A stretch of 45,911 bases of DNA from Paraburkholderia panacisoli (GCF_008369935.1 NZ_VTUZ01000060.1:1-45911), one strand, 5' to 3'; counted from the first letter of the stretch, positions 23,924 to 32,923 are shown. Notes: a model not told the origin generated them from the sequence alone. Program-made: numbers and translations.

Positions 23924-25111
23924 ATGAAGTTGAGGACTACGGGAGCCGCAGCGCTTCTCGCATTCGCAGTATCCGCACACGCGCAGTCGTCGGTAACCCT
24001 TTATGGCGCGGTGGATTCGGGCCTGCTGTGGCAAAACACCGCAGCCGCGAATTTTCTGCCGATCGCATCGAGGAACCCCAATCTCGGACACGTCTTCCGC
24101 TTCAAGGACGGCGGCGTCTACTCGAGCATCTTCGGGATGAAGGGCACTGAGGACATCGGCGGCGGCTACAAGATCAACTTCCGGCTCCAGGGCTCATTCG
24201 ACAGCGGCACGGGCAAGTTCGGGTTGAGCGACACGCCGAATACAGCGGCCCTGTTCAACCAGATCGCGACGGTCGGCGTGTCGGGAGCGTTCGGCAAATT
24301 CGACGCTGGTCGACAGCTTGCGCCGATGGCCTACGCACTTGCAGACACGGACGTGCGCAACGCGTGGTTCTTCGGTAGTGTGCTGACCGCATGGCTCACG
24401 ATGAACCAGCAATCGGGCTGGACGGGCAGCAGCACGAACGGCAGCATCGGTGCACTCTATGACAGCAATGCGCTGGTCTACAACTCACCGTCCTTCTATG
24501 GCGTATCGGTCGCGCTGGAATATGCGCCGGGCGGCGTGGCAGGCCACTTCCAGGGCGGTACGCGCGAATCGGCGGTGCTCAAGTATTCGAACTACGGCCT
24601 GAATCTCGCCGCCGTCTACTACAACGGGCACGACGCGAGCCCGTACCCGTACCCCAGCGCCGCAAACCCGACTGCAACGCCCATCCCGGCGACCGGTCTG
24701 AACAACAACCGTTTCGTCTACTTCGGCGGCAAATACACGTGGCGCGGCCTCTCGGTCTCCGGTTCGTTCAGCAACGGGCGCAACCCGGCGAACCCGAACG
24801 GGAACCTCGCCGCGGGCATCGCCTCGGGTGATTTCGACATGTGGACGGGTGGCCTCGGCTATCGCTTCTCGCCGGCATTCGAAGTTACGTCGGGCGTCTA
24901 CTACGTGAAGGACGAGAAGCACAATCAGAACCAGTCGACCTCCTATGTGCTGGGTGCCGATTACAACCTGTCCAAGGCCACAACGCTGTATGCTCAGGGC
25001 GGGTATGTCTCGAACCGTGGCACGATGAACCAGACACTCGTGTACGGCCAGCCGGTCGCGGTGGGCAAGAATACCGCCGCAGGCATGGTGGGCATCCGCC
25101 ACTCATTCTGA
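23924..25111 (+). CDS. Outer-membrane porin (Gram-negative general porin) 1
   Basis: A 395-residue trimeric beta-barrel porin of the betaproteobacterial OmpC/OpcP type. A signal peptide ends in AFAVSAHAQ, followed by SSVTLYGAVDSGLLW. Further marks are GMKGTEDIGGGYKINFRLQG, a loop-3-like segment, NALVYNSPSFYGVSVALEYA, and the C-terminal GMVGIRHSF with the terminal phenylalanine needed for outer-membrane insertion. Start at 23924 is set by GGAG five bases upstream and by the signal peptide. Strongly similar to the porin at 26683-27828. Located downstream of the MalT-like regulator; both may be functionally linked. Confidence 0.95.
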   Translation: MKLRTTGAAALLAFAVSAHAQSSVTLYGAVDSGLLWQNTAAANFLPIASRNPNLGHVFRFKDGGVYSSIFGMKGTEDIGGGYKINFRLQGSFDSGTGKFGLSDTPNTAALFNQIATVGVSGAFGKFDAGRQLAPMAYALADTDVRNAWFFGSVLTAWLTMNQQSGWTGSSTNGSIGALYDSNALVYNSPSFYGVSVALEYAPGGVAGHFQGGTRESAVLKYSNYGLNLAAVYYNGHDASPYPYPSAANPTATPIPATGLNNNRFVYFGGKYTWRGLSVSGSFSNGRNPANPNGNLAAGIASGDFDMWTGGLGYRFSPAFEVTSGVYYVKDEKHNQNQSTSYVLGADYNLSKATTLYAQGGYVSNRGTMNQTLVYGQPVAVGKNTAAGMVGIRHSF

Positions 25112-25170
25112 TATTGGAAGGGGTTAGCCAGTGCAGTTGGCTAAGCTCGGTGCAGTTTCTCGCTTCAACC

Positions 25171-25210
25171 GGAAGCCGCCTGTTTCGCCCGAGGCGGCTT
25201 TCTTCTTTCT
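25171..25210 (+). terminator. Rho-independent terminator of porin 1
   Basis: AAGCCGCCT-10 bases-AGGCGGCTT forms a perfect 9-bp stem followed by TCTTCTTTCT. It lies about 60 bases after the porin stop codon. Confidence 0.85.
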
Positions 25211-25531
25211 GGACCGTCCGCGTCTGTCGCCGGGGGGTGGTTCCACGCCGCCGGTCCGGCGCCCGGTTTTCTTCCCTCGCCTGTCGCAATGCAAAGCCGA
25301 CGCACGTGACTCGGGGTGCGACTGATTGAACACGCAACTGCATGGGCCTGCGAAGTACTGCGGATAAAAACGCCCAACATCGCGCCCACTGCCCGAAATC
25401 GCGAACAATTCACGGTTTGCTGGTGCAGTCAAGGTGCGTATCCTTATGCGGAAAAGTTGACCACCCCACTCTGGCCGGGCAACATATGCGGGCTATACCT
25501 GTAATTTCGAATTGCATTTCCGAGTGACACT
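25211..25531. other. Gene-free spacer upstream of the MarR gene
   Basis: About 320 bases between the porin terminator and the MarR gene. No coding frame with real features. It should carry the promoter of the MarR gene; I could not assign an operator. Confidence 0.35.
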
Positions 25532-25981
25532 ATGTCGACCATCGAGTCCAGACCTGACGAATCGCTGACCTATCGGCTGAAGGCGTTGACCAAAATCGCT
25601 GACCGCATGAGCGCCGAGCTATCCCGAGAGAAACTTGGGCTGCCTTATCCGGAAGCAAGCATTATCGGAGTAATTGGCACTTTCGGACCGCAGACCATCA
25701 TGGACATTTCCCGCCGCGCCAATCTCGACAAGAGTCAGGCGAGTCGCACTGTGGATGCCTTGCTCGCCAAGGGGATCCTCGGGCGCACGGGCAATGAGCA
25801 GGATGGGCGCAGCGTGATCATTTCGCTGTCAGCCGAAGGACGCAAGATTTTCAGGAAGGTTGGTCCGACGATGGACCGGCGAGACAGGGAGCTTTACGAG
25901 TGTCTTAGTGAGCCGGAAAGCGAAGCGCTTCGTTACCTGCTGGACAAGATTCTCGCGTCCCACGGTTGGGAGGCCACCTGA
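25532..25981 (+). CDS. MarR-family transcriptional regulator
   Basis: A 149-residue winged-helix regulator. Helix-turn-helix: IMDISRRANLDKSQASRTVD; the wing holds GRTGNEQDGRSVIISLS. The C-terminal helices (LSEPESEALRYLLDKIL) form the dimer interface. MarR proteins usually sense phenolic or aromatic acids and repress adjacent genes. It lies between two porins and converges on the porin/BON end of the catabolic operon, so a role in controlling uptake or the operon is plausible but not shown. Start codon without a strong ribosome site. Confidence 0.9.
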   Translation: MSTIESRPDESLTYRLKALTKIADRMSAELSREKLGLPYPEASIIGVIGTFGPQTIMDISRRANLDKSQASRTVDALLAKGILGRTGNEQDGRSVIISLSAEGRKIFRKVGPTMDRRDRELYECLSEPESEALRYLLDKILASHGWEAT

Positions 25982-26161
25982 GCATTGAACGGCGCGCCGT
26001 TTGTGCGCACTCGCTCCGGTGTGCTTTATCAATCAACAAATCACCGACCCCAGCGATCTGATCGGGGCCGGTCGCCCCGTTCATCCAAATCCGCGCGCAG
26101 GACCTCGAGGACCGGCAGGGATTCAAGCGCGGGGCGCCAACAGCTGCGCGAGTTCAAGGAG

Positions 26162-26179
26162 CAGGTCACGGATGACCTG
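26162..26179. repeat. Perfect 7-bp hairpin
   Basis: CAGGTCA-cgga-TGACCTG lies 180 bases after the MarR stop codon, in the 288-base spacer (25982-26269) between the convergent MarR and BON genes. It is followed by TTGCCCC, so it is a weak terminator at best. Confidence 0.4.
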
Positions 26180-26269
26180 TTGCCCCGGGCAAGCCGATAC
26201 TGCCGGCGGAAGCCGACGGGACCGATGCATTGGTCGGCCCCGCCGCGCTACCGTGCCGGGTACGGCACC

Positions 26270-26647
26270 TTACATACCGCCAAACGGTTTTTGTACGGTA
26301 AGCTTATTGGTAACCGACGTTACTCCCGGAACGCCCTTCGCGATTTCCGCGACCTTGCCCACCTGGGAACTGTCCGTGACGGTGCCATTGAGCGTGACCG
26401 CGCCGTCCCTTGCGATGACGCTGATATTTCCGGCACTGATGTCCTTCTGCTTCGCGATGGCGTTATAGACCTGCCGGCGCAGCGCACGATTCGCCTTTCT
26501 TCCTGTGGCCGGTGCCGCCGAACCCGACGCCGCCATCGCGGATGCGCCCGGTACACTGGCCGCTTCGCGGGTCTGCGACCATGCGGTCATGGAAGTTGCA
26601 ACGATTGCGGCTACGACAGCCAGCCTGATTGTCCCGATGTTATTCAT
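26270..26647 (-). CDS. Periplasmic BON-domain protein (OsmY-like)
   Basis: A 125-residue secreted protein. A signal peptide, MNNIGTIRLAVVAAIVATSM, continues to a likely cleavage after AWSQ. A low-complexity Ala/Ser linker follows. A single BON domain spans about residues 55-120: LRRQVYNAIAKQKDISAGNI and DGAVTLNGTVTDSSQVGKV. Ribosome site GGAG lies six bases before the ATG. It starts 35 bases after the stop of porin 2 on the same strand, so it is the last gene of that operon. OsmY-like proteins support periplasmic or outer-membrane protein integrity under stress, which would fit a partner of a porin. Confidence 0.88.
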   Translation of the reverse strand: MNNIGTIRLAVVAAIVATSMTAWSQTREAASVPGASAMAASGSAAPATGRKANRALRRQVYNAIAKQKDISAGNISVIARDGAVTLNGTVTDSSQVGKVAEIAKGVPGVTSVTNKLTVQKPFGGM

Positions 26648-26682
26648 TCAATACTCCGGTTGGCAGTTAAGGGGTTGCGAAA

Positions 26683-27828
26683 TCAGAACGTATGGCGGAT
26701 GCCGATCATTGCCGCCGTGGTGGACACTCCCGGCGCAACCGGGGCTCCATAGATGATCGTCTGGTTCATGGTCCCCTTGTTGTCGACATAGCCGACTTGC
26801 GCGTACGCCTTGGTTCTCTGAGACAGGTTGTATTCAGCACCCACGGCGAATTCGCTCGAGTGGTTTGCTGAATGGTTCCGGTCCCGCAGGTAGTAGTAGC
26901 CCGACGTGATCTTGAAGCGCGGGTTGAACTGGTAGCCGAGGCCACCCGATGCCATTTCGAAGTCCGCCGTGTTGCTGTTCGCGGGGTTCTTGCCGACGCC
27001 ATACGAGCCGGATATCGAAAATCCGGCGATCGTATACATCGCACCGAAATAGTAGAAGCGGTTGTTCGCCAGCCCCGTCGCGGGCACAGCCGGCGCTGCC
27101 GGATAGGTCAGCGGGAACGGATTGGTGTCGTGTCCGTTGTAGTACACGGCGGACAGATTCAGACCGTAGTTCGAATACTTGAGCACCGCCGACTCGCGCG
27201 TGCCGCCCTGGAAATGGCCGGCAACACCGCCCGGCGCGTATTCGAGCGCGAGTGACGCGCCATAGAATTTCGGCGAATTGTAGACCAACGCGTTACTGTC
27301 ATACAGGGCGCCGATCGGGGCGTTCGTGCTCGTGCCAGGCCAGCCGGCCGCCTGATTCACACCTAGCCACGCAGTCAGGATACTGCCGAAATACTGTGCG
27401 CCGCGGACGTCGGTTTCCGCCATCGCGTAGATCATCGGGATGATCTGCCGGCCGGCGTCGATCGTACCGAACGGGCCGGATGCTCCGATCGTCGCGAACT
27501 GGTTGAAGATCGCGGTCGTGCCCGGTGTGTCGGACAGGCCGAACTTGCCGTTCGCGGTATTGAATGTACCCTGCAGCTTGAAGTTGATCTTGTAGCCACC
27601 GCCGATGTCTTCGCTTCCCTTCAGGCCCCAGTAGCTGGCATAGATGCCGCCGTCCTTGAGCTGATAGAGGTGCCCGAGGTTAGGCGCGTGCGGCTGGAAC
27701 GTTGCCGCCGAGGTGCTTTGATACAGCAGTCCAGTGTCGAGCACGCCGTAGAGCGTGACCGACGATTGCGCATGGGCGGCGGTGGCGAACACGACCAGTG
27801 CCGCAGCGCTGCTCAGCTTTGATTTCAT
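26683..27828 (-). CDS. Outer-membrane porin 2
   Basis: A 381-residue porin of the same type as the one at 23924. A signal peptide ends in VVFATAAHAQ, followed by SSVTLYGVLDTGLLY. It has GLKGSEDIGGGYKINFKLQG and NALVYNSPKFYGASLALEYA, and ends in IGIRHTF. Long stretches are identical to porin 1. Start at 27828 is fixed by GGAGGAGACACA before the ATG. It follows the acyl-CoA ligase gene after 89 bases and precedes the BON gene, so uptake across the outer membrane is built into the catabolic operon. Substrate specificity cannot be read from sequence. Confidence 0.95.
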   Translation of the reverse strand: MKSKLSSAAALVVFATAAHAQSSVTLYGVLDTGLLYQSTSAATFQPHAPNLGHLYQLKDGGIYASYWGLKGSEDIGGGYKINFKLQGTFNTANGKFGLSDTPGTTAIFNQFATIGASGPFGTIDAGRQIIPMIYAMAETDVRGAQYFGSILTAWLGVNQAAGWPGTSTNAPIGALYDSNALVYNSPKFYGASLALEYAPGGVAGHFQGGTRESAVLKYSNYGLNLSAVYYNGHDTNPFPLTYPAAPAVPATGLANNRFYYFGAMYTIAGFSISGSYGVGKNPANSNTADFEMASGGLGYQFNPRFKITSGYYYLRDRNHSANHSSEFAVGAEYNLSQRTKAYAQVGYVDNKGTMNQTIIYGAPVAPGVSTTAAMIGIRHTF

Positions 27829-27917
27829 TGTGTCTCCTCCATTTGGGGATGCCGGGTGGACCCCGGCGGTTTTTTGTTGTTGATCGAATAGAACTGCAAT
27901 GTAGCCGCTTAGGCGTA

Positions 27918-29546
27918 TCAGGCCGACAAATAGTGGTCTGCGTACTGTTCCCTCAACTGGTGCTTGAGCACCTTGCCGGTCGCGCCCAGTGGAACCGATT
28001 CGACGAAGACCACGGCGTCGGGCTTCCACCACTTCGCAACCCGGCCGTCAAAGAAGGCCAGCAGTTCGTCCTCGGTGAGTGCGCTGTCCGGCTTTTTGAC
28101 GATCAACAGTAGCGGCCGTTCGTCCCACTTCGGATGCCGCGCGGCAATGCAGACCGCACTAGCCACGTCGGCGTGCAGGTACGCGACGTTTTCGATGTCG
28201 GCCGAACTGATCCATTCGCCGCCGGACTTGATGACGTCCTTGCTGCGATCTGTAATCTGCATAAAGCCATCGCGATCGATCTTTGCCACGTCGCCGGTCG
28301 GGAACCAGCCGTCGCGCAGCGGCGATGCGTCGTCATTGCCAAAGTATTGCCGCGTGACCCACGGCCCCCGCACAAGCAGGTCGCCGGCAGCGTTGCCGTC
28401 CCACGGCAACTCTGCGCCGTCGGGGCCAACGATCTTCATGTCGATGCCGAATACGGACCGCCCCTGCTTCGCCTGCACCGCATAACGCTCGTCCACGGGC
28501 AGAGAAAGCTGATGTGTTTTGAAACTGCATACCGTGCCGACCGGACTGAGTTCGGTCATTCCCCAGGCGTGCAGTACGTCGACGCGATGGCGATTCTGGA
28601 ACGCGGCCGTCATCGCCGTCGGACAGGGAGCGCCGCCGATAATCGTGCGCCTCATTGTCGAGAACGAACCCTCGATCGCGTCGGCATGCGCTAGCAGTCC
28701 TTGCCAGACAGTCGGCACGCCGGCCGACAGCGTGACCTGTTCTGCCTCGATCAACTCGTAGAGCGACTTGCCGTCGAGTGCCGGACCCGGAAACACCAGC
28801 TTCGCACCGACCATGCAGGCGATGTACGGCAGTCCCCACGCGTTGACATGAAACATCGGCACGACGGGCAGGATCGCATCGCGCGCCGAGCAGTTCAGCG
28901 AATCCGGCAGCGCCGCGGCGTAGGTGTGCAGCAGGGTCGAGCGGTGGCTGTACAGTACGCCCTTCGGATTGCCCGTGGTGCCTGACGTGTAGCACAGCGA
29001 CGATGCACTGTTCTCGTCCAGCAGCGGCCACTCGTACGCGTCGCTGTGAAGGTCGATGAGGTCCTCGTAGCACATCAGCATGCTCGACAGGCCATGCGCC
29101 TGCGGCATGTGCGCGCGGTCGGTCATCGCCACGAAGACCTTCGGGCTTTTTACGCGCGGCGCGACGCTCTCGATCAGAGGCAGAAACGTCAGGTCGAAGA
29201 ACACGACGCGATCCTGCGCGTGCTCAATGATGTACGCCAGCTGGTCGACGTGAAGCCGCGGATTGAGCGTGTGCAACACGGATCCGGACCCCGACGCTGC
29301 GAAGTACAACTCCATATGCCGGTAGCCATTCCACGCAAGCGTTCCTACCCGCTCCCCCGCTTGGATGCCAAGGCCTGCCAGGGCGTTTGCCATGCGCCGC
29401 GCACGCTGCGCGAGATCCCGATACGAATAGCGGTGAATGTCCCCTTCGACCCGTCGCGACACGATTTCCTGCGTGCCATGATGGCGTTCGGCGTGCATGA
29501 GCAGCGAAGCCACCAGCAGCGGTTGCTGCATCATCAAACCTTGCAT
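27918..29546 (-). CDS. Medium/long-chain acyl-CoA ligase (AlkK type)
   Basis: A 542-residue ANL-superfamily enzyme that activates a carboxylic acid with ATP and CoA. AMP-binding motif YTSGTTGNPKGVLYSHRS starts at residue 186. Further marks are WGMTELSP, the GWFPTGDVAKID hinge region and a C-terminal catalytic lysine in GATGKVLKHQ. Overall it is closest to AlkK-like medium-chain ligases, so the substrate is probably an aliphatic or aryl-alkyl acid. Start at 29546 is chosen for AGGAG eight bases upstream. In the operon it follows the broken Rieske gene by 41 bases and would feed the product of the upstream oxidation steps into beta-oxidation. Confidence 0.92.
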   Translation of the reverse strand: MQGLMMQQPLLVASLLMHAERHHGTQEIVSRRVEGDIHRYSYRDLAQRARRMANALAGLGIQAGERVGTLAWNGYRHMELYFAASGSGSVLHTLNPRLHVDQLAYIIEHAQDRVVFFDLTFLPLIESVAPRVKSPKVFVAMTDRAHMPQAHGLSSMLMCYEDLIDLHSDAYEWPLLDENSASSLCYTSGTTGNPKGVLYSHRSTLLHTYAAALPDSLNCSARDAILPVVPMFHVNAWGLPYIACMVGAKLVFPGPALDGKSLYELIEAEQVTLSAGVPTVWQGLLAHADAIEGSFSTMRRTIIGGAPCPTAMTAAFQNRHRVDVLHAWGMTELSPVGTVCSFKTHQLSLPVDERYAVQAKQGRSVFGIDMKIVGPDGAELPWDGNAAGDLLVRGPWVTRQYFGNDDASPLRDGWFPTGDVAKIDRDGFMQITDRSKDVIKSGGEWISSADIENVAYLHADVASAVCIAARHPKWDERPLLLIVKKPDSALTEDELLAFFDGRVAKWWKPDAVVFVESVPLGATGKVLKHQLREQYADHYLSA

Positions 29547-29587
29547 CCTTGCTTCTCCTGAATGTTTGTAGAATCCCGCGCCCTGAA

Positions 29588-29805
29588 TCACGTCGTCGCA
29601 CTACCCGCTGGCGCATGCAAGGCAGTCGAACTGGGTCCATCGAGACCGGCGAACAGCTTCCCGTCGACGGTCTGGACCGGGAAAGTCGTCAGACTTAACC
29701 CGCCTGCTCCGGGCGTGAGCCCGGTACGCGGGTCGAAGCGCACGCCGTGCGCCGGGCAGGTGCGAGTTCATCGACCGTGCCAACCGGCTTCTGGCGTGAC
29801 GTCAT
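29588..29805 (-). pseudogene. Rieske [2Fe-2S] ferredoxin with internal deletion
   Basis: The ATG at 29805 overlaps the stop of the DsbA-like gene (ATGA) and opens MTSRQKPVGTVDELA, a typical start of a Rieske ferredoxin. Directly after this, in a different frame, the sequence continues with CPAHGVRFDPRTGLTPGAGG and TVDGKLFAGLDG to a stop at 29588. This is the second cluster-binding box C-x2-H-G and C-terminus. The first box (C-x-H) and about 45 residues are missing and the frames do not match, so no functional ferredoxin can be made. In intact relatives the protein would pass electrons to an oxygenase. Confidence 0.8.
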
Positions 29806-30503
29806 CGGTTCTCCTGATCGCCAGCCGAGCGCAACATGGCATCCACGATTGCGCCGGGCGAGTACGCCCCGGACAGCGACAGGGCCGAATCGATCACAAA
29901 ATGCGGCACGCCTCTGACGCCCTCGGCCTGAGGCGAAAGCGGGATGGCCACGTTGTGATCGCGCCGCGACGCCGCCAGATGTTCAGCGAGGGCCGCCGCG
30001 TCGAGACCGCACGCGAGGCCGATTCGCTGGAGCACATCCGGGTCGCCAATGTCTTCGCCGTCCATGAAATAGCCGGTGAACAGCCGGTCGATCAGCGAAG
30101 CAGGCTGGAACCCCGCACTTGTGGTTACGGCCCACGAAACGAGGCTATGCGCTGCTCGCGTGTTCGGCATCACCTCGATCCTGTCGAACGCCAGTTGGAC
30201 GCCGGCTGCGCGAGCGGCCTCCTGGACCTGTGCGCGCCGTGCGGCGACCGCGTTTGCACTGCCCAAACGAGCCACATAGAACGCCTGATAAGGGACGCCG
30301 CCGACGGGAATGTCGGGCAATAACTGATGCGAGTGCCACCGCACCTTGACGCTGACATCCGGACGCAAGCTGGCGAGACGATTGACGGCTGCATCGAGAT
30401 TGCGCTTGCCGATCAGGCACCACGGGCAGACGAAGTCGAAGTGGACATCGACCGTCACGGACGCCTTTTCTACTGCGGTGCCCTGCTTCGTTGCGCCGGC
30501 CAT
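29802..30503 (-). CDS. DsbA-family oxidoreductase, FrnE/HCCA-isomerase type
   Basis: A 233-residue thioredoxin-fold protein with the inserted helical domain of the FrnE group. The active site CPWC is at residues 26-29 (VHFDFVCPWCLIGKRNL). A cis-proline loop, GVRGVPHFVID, is near residues 200-210. There is no signal peptide, so it is cytoplasmic; roles in this group range from dithiol oxidoreductase to glutathione-linked isomerase. Start at 30503 (ATG, one base after the hydrolase stop) is preferred to a GTG at 30518. In this operon a glutathione- or thiol-dependent isomerisation of an intermediate is possible, but unproven. Confidence 0.85.
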   Translation of the reverse strand: MAGATKQGTAVEKASVTVDVHFDFVCPWCLIGKRNLDAAVNRLASLRPDVSVKVRWHSHQLLPDIPVGGVPYQAFYVARLGSANAVAARRAQVQEAARAAGVQLAFDRIEVMPNTRAAHSLVSWAVTTSAGFQPASLIDRLFTGYFMDGEDIGDPDVLQRIGLACGLDAAALAEHLAASRRDHNVAIPLSPQAEGVRGVPHFVIDSALSLSGAYSPGAIVDAMLRSAGDQENR

Positions 30504-30504
30504 G

Positions 30505-31065
30505 TCAGAGAAGCTCACGGATCAGGGTCTCCGCCTGCGCCCACTCGCCATAGCCGGCTGCGGGGTTCAGGTGCCCAACTTCGCCGAGATCGACGAGACG
30601 ACTGCCCCAGTCCGCAGCCATTACCGCAGCGCGATCAAACATTGCCAGCGGATCGTTGCGGCTGGCGCCGAGAATACTCGGGAACGGTAACGGCTTACGC
30701 GGGCACGGCAGCCATCCATTCTGCTCGAGCGCATCGAGCGTTGGATAACCGTCGGGCATCGGTGCCTCCAGATCCGCCGGCGTGGCAAGCAGCGCACCCT
30801 GAATCGGCCGATGGTGGCGCTGCGCCCAGTGCACGGTAATCATCACGCCGGCGCTGTGAGCCACCAGTACGATCGGGCCAGCGATTTTGGCGATCGTCTC
30901 GTCCAGCGCCGCGACGCGCGCCGCGCAGCTGAGCTTGTCGTGCTCCAGCGGCGGCACCGAAGCCGCTTTGGGGAGGCGAGCCTGCAGCAGCGTCTGCCAG
31001 TGCTCGGCCACATGATCACGCAGGCCGGGCACGATAAGTATCGTAGGTGCTGTATCGAGAGTCAC
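30505..31065 (-). CDS. RBBP9/YdeN-family serine hydrolase
   Basis: A 186-residue alpha/beta hydrolase. The nucleophile elbow is HSAG (Ser71), the acid Asp138 in GASRNDP, and the histidine His165 in GEVGHLNPAAGYGEW. This catalytic triad and the GHLN-x-GYGEW ending are typical of RBBP9/YdeN. Its start lies 18 bases after the dioxygenase stop, and its stop is one base from the start of the DsbA-like gene, so it is firmly within the operon. It could cleave an ester, thioester or lactone intermediate. Substrate unknown. Confidence 0.9.
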   Translation of the reverse strand: MTLDTAPTILIVPGLRDHVAEHWQTLLQARLPKAASVPPLEHDKLSCAARVAALDETIAKIAGPIVLVAHSAGVMITVHWAQRHHRPIQGALLATPADLEAPMPDGYPTLDALEQNGWLPCPRKPLPFPSILGASRNDPLAMFDRAAVMAADWGSRLVDLGEVGHLNPAAGYGEWAQAETLIRELL

Positions 31066-31083
31066 TATGCTGATTCCTTCCGA

Positions 31084-31932
31084 TTAGTACGGCCTGTCGC
31101 CGATAATCCCGGCGCGTTCCATCTTCCGATGGCACGGCGCGTAGTCCATCACCGCATAGTGCTGTGTGCTGCGGTTGTCCCAGATCGCGATGCTGTTCGG
31201 CGTCCAGCGCCAGCGCACCTGATACTCCGGGATGTAGGCCTGGCTGATGAGATAGCGCAGCAGGTCGCCCGCGCCCGGATTGGCGTCCTGTCCGAAGCGC
31301 ACCCGTGCCGGCGTGTGATAGTTGGTGAAATGGGTGGTGAAGGCACTCACGAACAGCACCTTTTCGCCGGTCTCCGGATGCGTGCGCACCACAGGGTGCT
31401 CCGCATCCGGATACTGGGCCTTGAGCGCGAGGCGTTTTTCGATCGGCATCACGGCGCCGAAGCTCGCCTCGATGCTGTGGCGGGCGCGCAGGTCCGCAAT
31501 CTGCAACTTGATGTGGTCCGGCAGGTTCTCGTACGCGAGGACCATATTGGCCCACATCGTGTCGCCTCCAACCGGCGGGCACTGTACGCAACGCAGGACC
31601 GCGCCGAACTGCGGCGCTTCGCGCCAGGTGGCGTCAGCGTGCCACGCGTTTTCGTACCGGTCGTTGGGATTTTCCGGGGTCTTGTAGATGCGCACGAGGC
31701 CCGGATAGTCCGGATCACTGCCGGCGACGGGATGATCTTCCAGCTCGCCAAAGCGGCGCGCAAACGCCACATGCTCGGCGCGCGAGATGTCCTGATCGCG
31801 CAGGAACAGCACCCGATGCTTCAGCAGCGCCGTCCGGATCTCGGCAAACAGACTGTCATCGTGAATGGCATCGGCCAGATTCACGCCGACCAGCTCGGCA
31901 CCGATTGCACAGGTCAATTGTTCGACTCGCAT
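31084..31932 (-). CDS. TauD/TfdA-family 2-oxoglutarate/Fe(II) dioxygenase
   Basis: A 282-residue non-haem iron dioxygenase that couples oxidation of a substrate to decarboxylation of 2-oxoglutarate. Iron ligands: His98-x-Asp100 in WHADATW and His258 in WDNRSTQHYA. Thr125 (GGDTMW) and an arginine at 269-273 (HRKMER) bind 2-oxoglutarate. The C-terminus AGIIGDRPY is family-typical. Members hydroxylate next to sulfonate (TauD), ether oxygen (TfdA, SdpA) or other groups, releasing the fragment. Start at 31932 is set by GGGAGAAACC before the ATG. Ten bases downstream of the quinone oxidoreductase gene. The substrate is probably the key to the whole operon. Confidence 0.94.
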   Translation of the reverse strand: MRVEQLTCAIGAELVGVNLADAIHDDSLFAEIRTALLKHRVLFLRDQDISRAEHVAFARRFGELEDHPVAGSDPDYPGLVRIYKTPENPNDRYENAWHADATWREAPQFGAVLRCVQCPPVGGDTMWANMVLAYENLPDHIKLQIADLRARHSIEASFGAVMPIEKRLALKAQYPDAEHPVVRTHPETGEKVLFVSAFTTHFTNYHTPARVRFGQDANPGAGDLLRYLISQAYIPEYQVRWRWTPNSIAIWDNRSTQHYAVMDYAPCHRKMERAGIIGDRPY

Positions 31933-31942
31933 GGTTTCTCCC

Positions 31943-32923
31943 TCAGATAACAAAGACCGACGAGCCGGTCGTCTTGCGCGATTCCAGGTCCCGGTGGGCT
32001 TGCGCGGCATCCTCAAGCGCGTAACGCTGATTGAGTTCGATCTTGATGCGGCCCGCGGCAATATGCCCGAAGATTTCGCCGGCCAGTTCGTTCTTCTCGG
32101 CGGGGTCGGCGATATAGTCGGCAAGCGCCGGGCGGGTCAGGTAGAGCGAGCCCTTCATTGCGAGAATCTGCGGATTGAACGGCGGGATCGGGCCGGATGC
32201 CGTGCCGACGCAGACCATCAGGCCGCGGCGCTTGAGCGAGTCCAGCGAGGCCTCGAAGGTATCCTTGCCGACGCTGTCGAAGACCACGTTTACGCCGACG
32301 CCGTTGGTCAGTTCGCGCACGCGCTTCGCCACGTCTTCCCGGCTGTAGTAGATGATGTGGTCGCAACCATGCGCGCGGGCCACCTCAGCCTTGGCCTCCG
32401 TCGAAACCGTGCCGATCACGTTAAGACCCAGCAGCTTCGCCCATTGCGACACGATCAGGCCGACACCGCCGGCCGCCGCGTGCAGCAGGATGGTGTCGCC
32501 GGCCTTGAAGTCGTGGATGCGGCGCATCAGGTAGGACGAGGTCAGACCGCGCATGGTCATACCGGCAGCCGTTTCGCAGGCAATCCCATCCGGCAGTTTG
32601 ATGAGCGGTGCGGCCGGGATCAGGCGTTCGGTGCTGTAGGCACCGAGCGTGTTGATAAAACCGGTGTAGGTCACACGATCGCCGACCGCGACGTTTGTCA
32701 CATCGGGACCGACGGCCTCGACCACGCCCGCGGCCTCGACGCCCATACCAGCAGGCATCGGAACCGGGTACAGACCGCTGCGAAAGTATGTGTCGGCGAA
32801 ATTCAGACCGACAGCCTCATGGCGCAGGCGGACCTGCCCGGGGCCCGGTTCGCCCACTTCAACGTCCTCGTAACGCAAGACTTCGGGACCACCGGTTTCA
32901 TGAAAGCGGATTGCTTTCGCCAT
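31943..32923 (-). CDS. NADPH:quinone oxidoreductase (QOR, zinc-free MDR family)
   Basis: A 326-residue medium-chain reductase. The N-terminal substrate domain opens MAKAIRFHETGGPEVLRYED. The Rossmann part has HAAAGGVGLIVSQWAK as its cofactor loop and GCDHIIYYSREDV after it. The C-terminus closes with RKTTGSSVFVI. It lacks zinc ligands, as expected for QorA-like proteins, which reduce quinones or alpha,beta-unsaturated carbonyls with NADPH. Start at 32923 follows AGGAG by seven bases; an ATG six bases further up is less well placed. First gene of the operon that runs through to the BON protein at 26270. Confidence 0.94.
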   Translation of the reverse strand: MAKAIRFHETGGPEVLRYEDVEVGEPGPGQVRLRHEAVGLNFADTYFRSGLYPVPMPAGMGVEAAGVVEAVGPDVTNVAVGDRVTYTGFINTLGAYSTERLIPAAPLIKLPDGIACETAAGMTMRGLTSSYLMRRIHDFKAGDTILLHAAAGGVGLIVSQWAKLLGLNVIGTVSTEAKAEVARAHGCDHIIYYSREDVAKRVRELTNGVGVNVVFDSVGKDTFEASLDSLKRRGLMVCVGTASGPIPPFNPQILAMKGSLYLTRPALADYIADPAEKNELAGEIFGHIAAGRIKIELNQRYALEDAAQAHRDLESRKTTGSSVFVI

